Assembly: GCA_049645705.1 (NCBI GenBank)
Contig: JBARUK010000064.1
Coordinates: 120,887 to 184,886 of the forward strand
DNA length: 64,000 nucleotides
Origin: JBGNFV01 sp049645705
GTDB lineage: Bacteria > Bacteroidota > Bacteroidia > Cytophagales > Cyclobacteriaceae
Direction of reading: 5' to 3'
The notes under the pieces were generated by a model. That model made no database searches, was not told the origin of the DNA, and worked only from the letters and a program-made list of their open reading frames with translations. Positions 61,842-64,000 of this stretch are shown here, piece by piece (position 1 is the stretch's first letter; each line of letters starts with the position of its first letter). Both the position numbers and the translations under genes were made by a program.

Positions 61842-63200
61842 ATGATACCAGCACCTAGATATAAAGTCTTTGGCGTAAATAATTTCAGGAAAATTCCGCA
61901 AGTCGAAATACACTTATCCGAGGATGAGCAATTTGCCATTGAGGTGGTAGGGAGTGTGCTTCCATTTAAGGTAAATAATTACGTGATAGATGAATTGATT
62001 GATTGGGATAACATCCGGACCGATCCAATGTTCATACTGACCTTCCCACAGAAAGAAATGTTGTCAAAGGATCATTTTGATAAAATGGCTACAGCAATTC
62101 TTGAAGGAATGTCAAAATCCGAATTGAAAGCGATTGCTAACGAGATAAGGTATCAGCTTAATCCTCATCCTGCCGGTCAGCAACAAATGAACGTCCCTGA
62201 AATTGATGGGATAAAACTGCCGGGCATTCAGCATAAGTACGATCAAACCATACTCTTTTTTCCTCAGCATGGTCAGACCTGCCACGCGTATTGCACTTTT
62301 TGCTTTAGATGGCCACAATTTGTGGGCATAGATGAGTTGAAATTTGCCATGAAAGAAACTGAGCTGATGGTGAAGTACCTAAAAGCTCATCCTGAAGTGA
62401 CAGATGTACTTTTTACAGGTGGAGATCCTATGATCATGAAAGCTGATAGGCTCAGAAACTATATTCTTCCTTTACTGGAGGCTGATCTTCCTAATTTACA
62501 AACTATCAGAATTGGCTCCAAAGCTCTAGGTTATTGGCCGTATCGCTTTACTCATGATAAGGATGCCGATGAGGTCTTGGATATTTTTCGTAAAGTTTCT
62601 GAAGCAGGGAAGCATCTTGCATTTATGGCTCACTTTAATAGCCCTGCTGAACTTAAAACAGAGGCAGTTGCCCAGGCTGTAAAGGCTATACGCCTAACTG
62701 GTGCTGAAATAAGAACTCAGTCTCCAATCATGCGCAATATAAATGACTCATCCGAAGCCTGGGCAACCATGTGGAAGGAGCAAGTCAGGCTTGGCATGAT
62801 ACCTTATTATATGTTTTTGGCTCGTGACACCGGCCCTCAGAATTATTTTGCCGTACCCTTAATCAAAACATGGAAAATCTTTCAGAAGGCCTATTCGCAA
62901 GTTAGTGGCGTAGCAAGAACTGTACGAGGCCCTTCAATGTCGGCAGGACCGGGTAAAGTCCATATTATTGGCCCTGCTGTTGTTGCGGGGGAAAAAGTGA
63001 TTCTGCTTAATTTCATACAGGGAAGAAATCCCAATTGGGTTAACAAGCCATTTACTGCCAAGTACGATACCAGGTCAATATGGCTTGATGATCTGGTACC
63101 TGCTTTTGGAGAAGATAAGTTTTTCTTCGAAGAAGAGTATAAAGAGTTACGAAAAGACTCTCTTACTAACGTTCCCCAAGAGCTTGTACCAAGCTTTTAA
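61842..63200 (+). CDS. KamA-family radical SAM protein (lysine 2,3-aminomutase-like)
   Basis: 452 residues. The radical SAM cluster motif Cys147-x3-Cys151-x2-Cys154 (TCHAYCTFCFRW) is intact. VLFTGGDPMIM is the usual SAM-binding GGD segment. A late Lys in M-S-A-G-P-G-K stands where lysine 2,3-aminomutases have the PLP-binding Lys of PGGGGK. The family interconverts L-lysine and beta-lysine, and related members act on other amino acids or on EF-P lysine. Its length is a little above the usual 410-420. It is divergent from the NRPS array and about 1 kb away. Because the first A domain of NRPS-A has a Lys-like code, supply of a beta-amino acid is conceivable, but a housekeeping role is just as possible. 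Two hairpins follow the gene. Confidence 0.8.
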   Translation: MIPAPRYKVFGVNNFRKIPQVEIHLSEDEQFAIEVVGSVLPFKVNNYVIDELIDWDNIRTDPMFILTFPQKEMLSKDHFDKMATAILEGMSKSELKAIANEIRYQLNPHPAGQQQMNVPEIDGIKLPGIQHKYDQTILFFPQHGQTCHAYCTFCFRWPQFVGIDELKFAMKETELMVKYLKAHPEVTDVLFTGGDPMIMKADRLRNYILPLLEADLPNLQTIRIGSKALGYWPYRFTHDKDADEVLDIFRKVSEAGKHLAFMAHFNSPAELKTEAVAQAVKAIRLTGAEIRTQSPIMRNINDSSEAWATMWKEQVRLGMIPYYMFLARDTGPQNYFAVPLIKTWKIFQKAYSQVSGVARTVRGPSMSAGPGKVHIIGPAVVAGEKVILLNFIQGRNPNWVNKPFTAKYDTRSIWLDDLVPAFGEDKFFFEEEYKELRKDSLTNVPQELVPSF

Positions 63201-63206
63201 TATTTA

Positions 63207-63327
63207 TTTCTGATAATTTATCAGAAACCTTATTGCAAATGCTATTTCAGCATGTGGCAGATCTCTTTGTCCGGACTGTTAAGTCAATCGAGATATGAGG
63301 GATCCCAAAGAGATCCCTCATATCTTT
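63207..63327 (+). terminator. Hairpins downstream of the radical SAM gene
   Basis: A first 9-bp stem, tttctgata/tatcagaaa (63207-63215/63219-63227), with a 3-nt loop begins 7 nt after the stop codon. A second, perfect 14-bp stem, agatatgagggatc/gatccctcatatct (63291-63304/63312-63325), with a 7-nt loop ends in a short T-run. Together they probably end transcription, the second being the stronger hairpin despite its short T tract. Confidence 0.65.
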
Positions 63328-63649
63328 GCCTCACAATCTTAAAGTACAATTTTGTAATTTGAGGTAAGCATCTTGCAACAGGGAAGTCAATTATGGAGAT
63401 TCCTAGGTATGTCATTGACAATACTGTTCCAAAGAAAGTTTCTTCCTTGTTTTGCCTTTAGAATCAGAACAGTACCTATGGACATTCATAATACACAATG
63501 ATCCCGTATCAACGATGAGACAAGGTCATGAAGGTAAAAGCAATATGTATTACTTATTTTTAGTAAAATGTATGTCGGTTAATTCTTTTAGCAATCAATT
63601 ATTCGGGGTAAAGACTACTTAAGGAGAGATATGGGAGTCCGCTTATGGA
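63328..63649. other. Intergenic, nothing recognised
   Basis: About 320 bp of AT-rich DNA with no credible gene, hairpin or promoter that I can see. It ends abruptly at a GC-rich coding fragment. Confidence 0.4.
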
Positions 63650-64000
63650 TGGGTTTGTGTCAACTACTACCCGGATAAGGAAAACCCCGAGCGCGGCCCG
63701 AGCCACGATAACATCCGCAGCATATACGAAGACGAGCAGGGCCGCCTGTGGCTTGGCACCTACGGCGGGGCCTGAACCGCTTTGATCCCAAAACGGGTAT
63801 CTTCTTCCATTATAAAAATGATACGACCGCCCTGCCTGGTCCCTTTATCAATGACTTTTATGTAGATAAGAACGGCCGCTACTGGATAGGCACGGAAGAT
63901 GACGGCCTGGTGCTGTTTGACAGGGACACGGAAACGTTCAGGTATTTTCTGCATAAGCCCGGCAACCCCTTTAGCCTGTCTAACGACGTGATCAACAAGA
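63650..64000 (+). pseudogene. Two-component-regulator propeller fragment, 5'-truncated and frameshifted
   Basis: From 63650 the translation reads into the propeller repeat HDNIRSIYEDEQGRLWLGT, typical of the periplasmic sensor region of hybrid two-component proteins of Bacteroidota. At about 63766-63772 the frame breaks. One extra G in the GGGG run would restore Y-G-G-G-L-N-R-F-D-P, and the next repeats (NGRYWIGTEDDGLVLFD, FSLSNDVIN) continue in the new frame to the window edge. Upstream in the same frame there is a stop at 63620 and no start codon or earlier repeats, so the 5' part is missing. The piece is sharply more GC-rich than the DNA before it. A sequencing error could explain the frameshift but not the missing N-terminus. 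Confidence 0.65.

Noticed and set aside
63760..63954. 64-codon minus-strand open frame at the right edge
   Set aside because: Shadow of the plus-strand propeller repeats, which have clear family motifs.
1..64000. CRISPR arrays, tRNA or rRNA genes, complete insertion sequences
   Set aside because: No regularly spaced repeats, no cloverleaf or rRNA-like stretches, and no transposase frame were found on reading both strands.

Overview
The window looks like a chromosomal segment of a Bacteroidota bacterium, probably Cytophagales. The evidence is moderately AT-rich DNA, two outer-membrane receptors with carboxypeptidase-regulatory N-terminal domains, a two-component-regulator propeller fragment, and starts with little Shine-Dalgarno character. 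The genus cannot be fixed from sequence alone.

Layout. Left flank (+ strand, 2-5515): end of a glycosyltransferase, a PvdE/SyrD-type cyclic-peptide ABC exporter, a TonB-dependent receptor and a small exported protein of unknown function. Then comes about 2.4 kb without an intact gene (5516-7949). It holds short structured repeats, a terminator and the wreck of a short-chain dehydrogenase gene. From 60.8 kb leftward to 9.2 kb runs one long minus-strand, operon-like array of 13 genes. In transcription order these are an outer-membrane receptor, NRPS-A, a periplasmic penicillin-acylase (PvdQ-like), a small membrane protein, a SyrP/AsnO-like Fe/2OG hydroxylase, NRPS-B, NRPS-C, NRPS-D, a second such hydroxylase, NRPS-E, a glutamine-dependent asparagine synthetase, NRPS-F and a second cyclic-peptide exporter. 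A strong terminator follows, then an S12 serine-hydrolase lipoprotein. Right flank (+): a KamA-family radical SAM enzyme and a 5'-truncated, frameshifted propeller fragment running off the window.

The six NRPS proteins total about 13,400 residues. By eye they hold 9 A, 12 T, 14 C and 2 E domains plus one degenerate C-like domain. Architecture: A = C-A-T-C-A-T; B = TubC dock-C-A-T-C-T-C-T-C-A-T-C; C = A-T-C; D = C-A-T-C-T-E-C; E = degenerate C-A-T-C; F = A-T-C-A-T-E-C. Ten-residue A-domain codes read by hand suggest Lys/Orn-like, unassigned, Ala, Ile/Leu-like, unassigned, Thr, Asn, unassigned, unassigned. Three modules lack an A domain, and no thioesterase or MbtH gene is visible.

How it may work (inference): a long acylated peptide of up to 12 residues is assembled. 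It carries beta-hydroxylated Asn and at least two D-residues. It is released by a terminal C domain, exported, and deacylated in the periplasm. The parts list (PvdE-like exporters, PvdQ-like acylase, SyrP-like hydroxylases, outer-membrane receptors) parallels pyoverdine-type siderophores, but a lipopeptide antibiotic is an equally open reading. The most unusual elements are the tandem A-less C-T units in NRPS-B, the degenerate C-like domain beside the Asn module, and the unmatched C|C junction between NRPS-C and NRPS-D.
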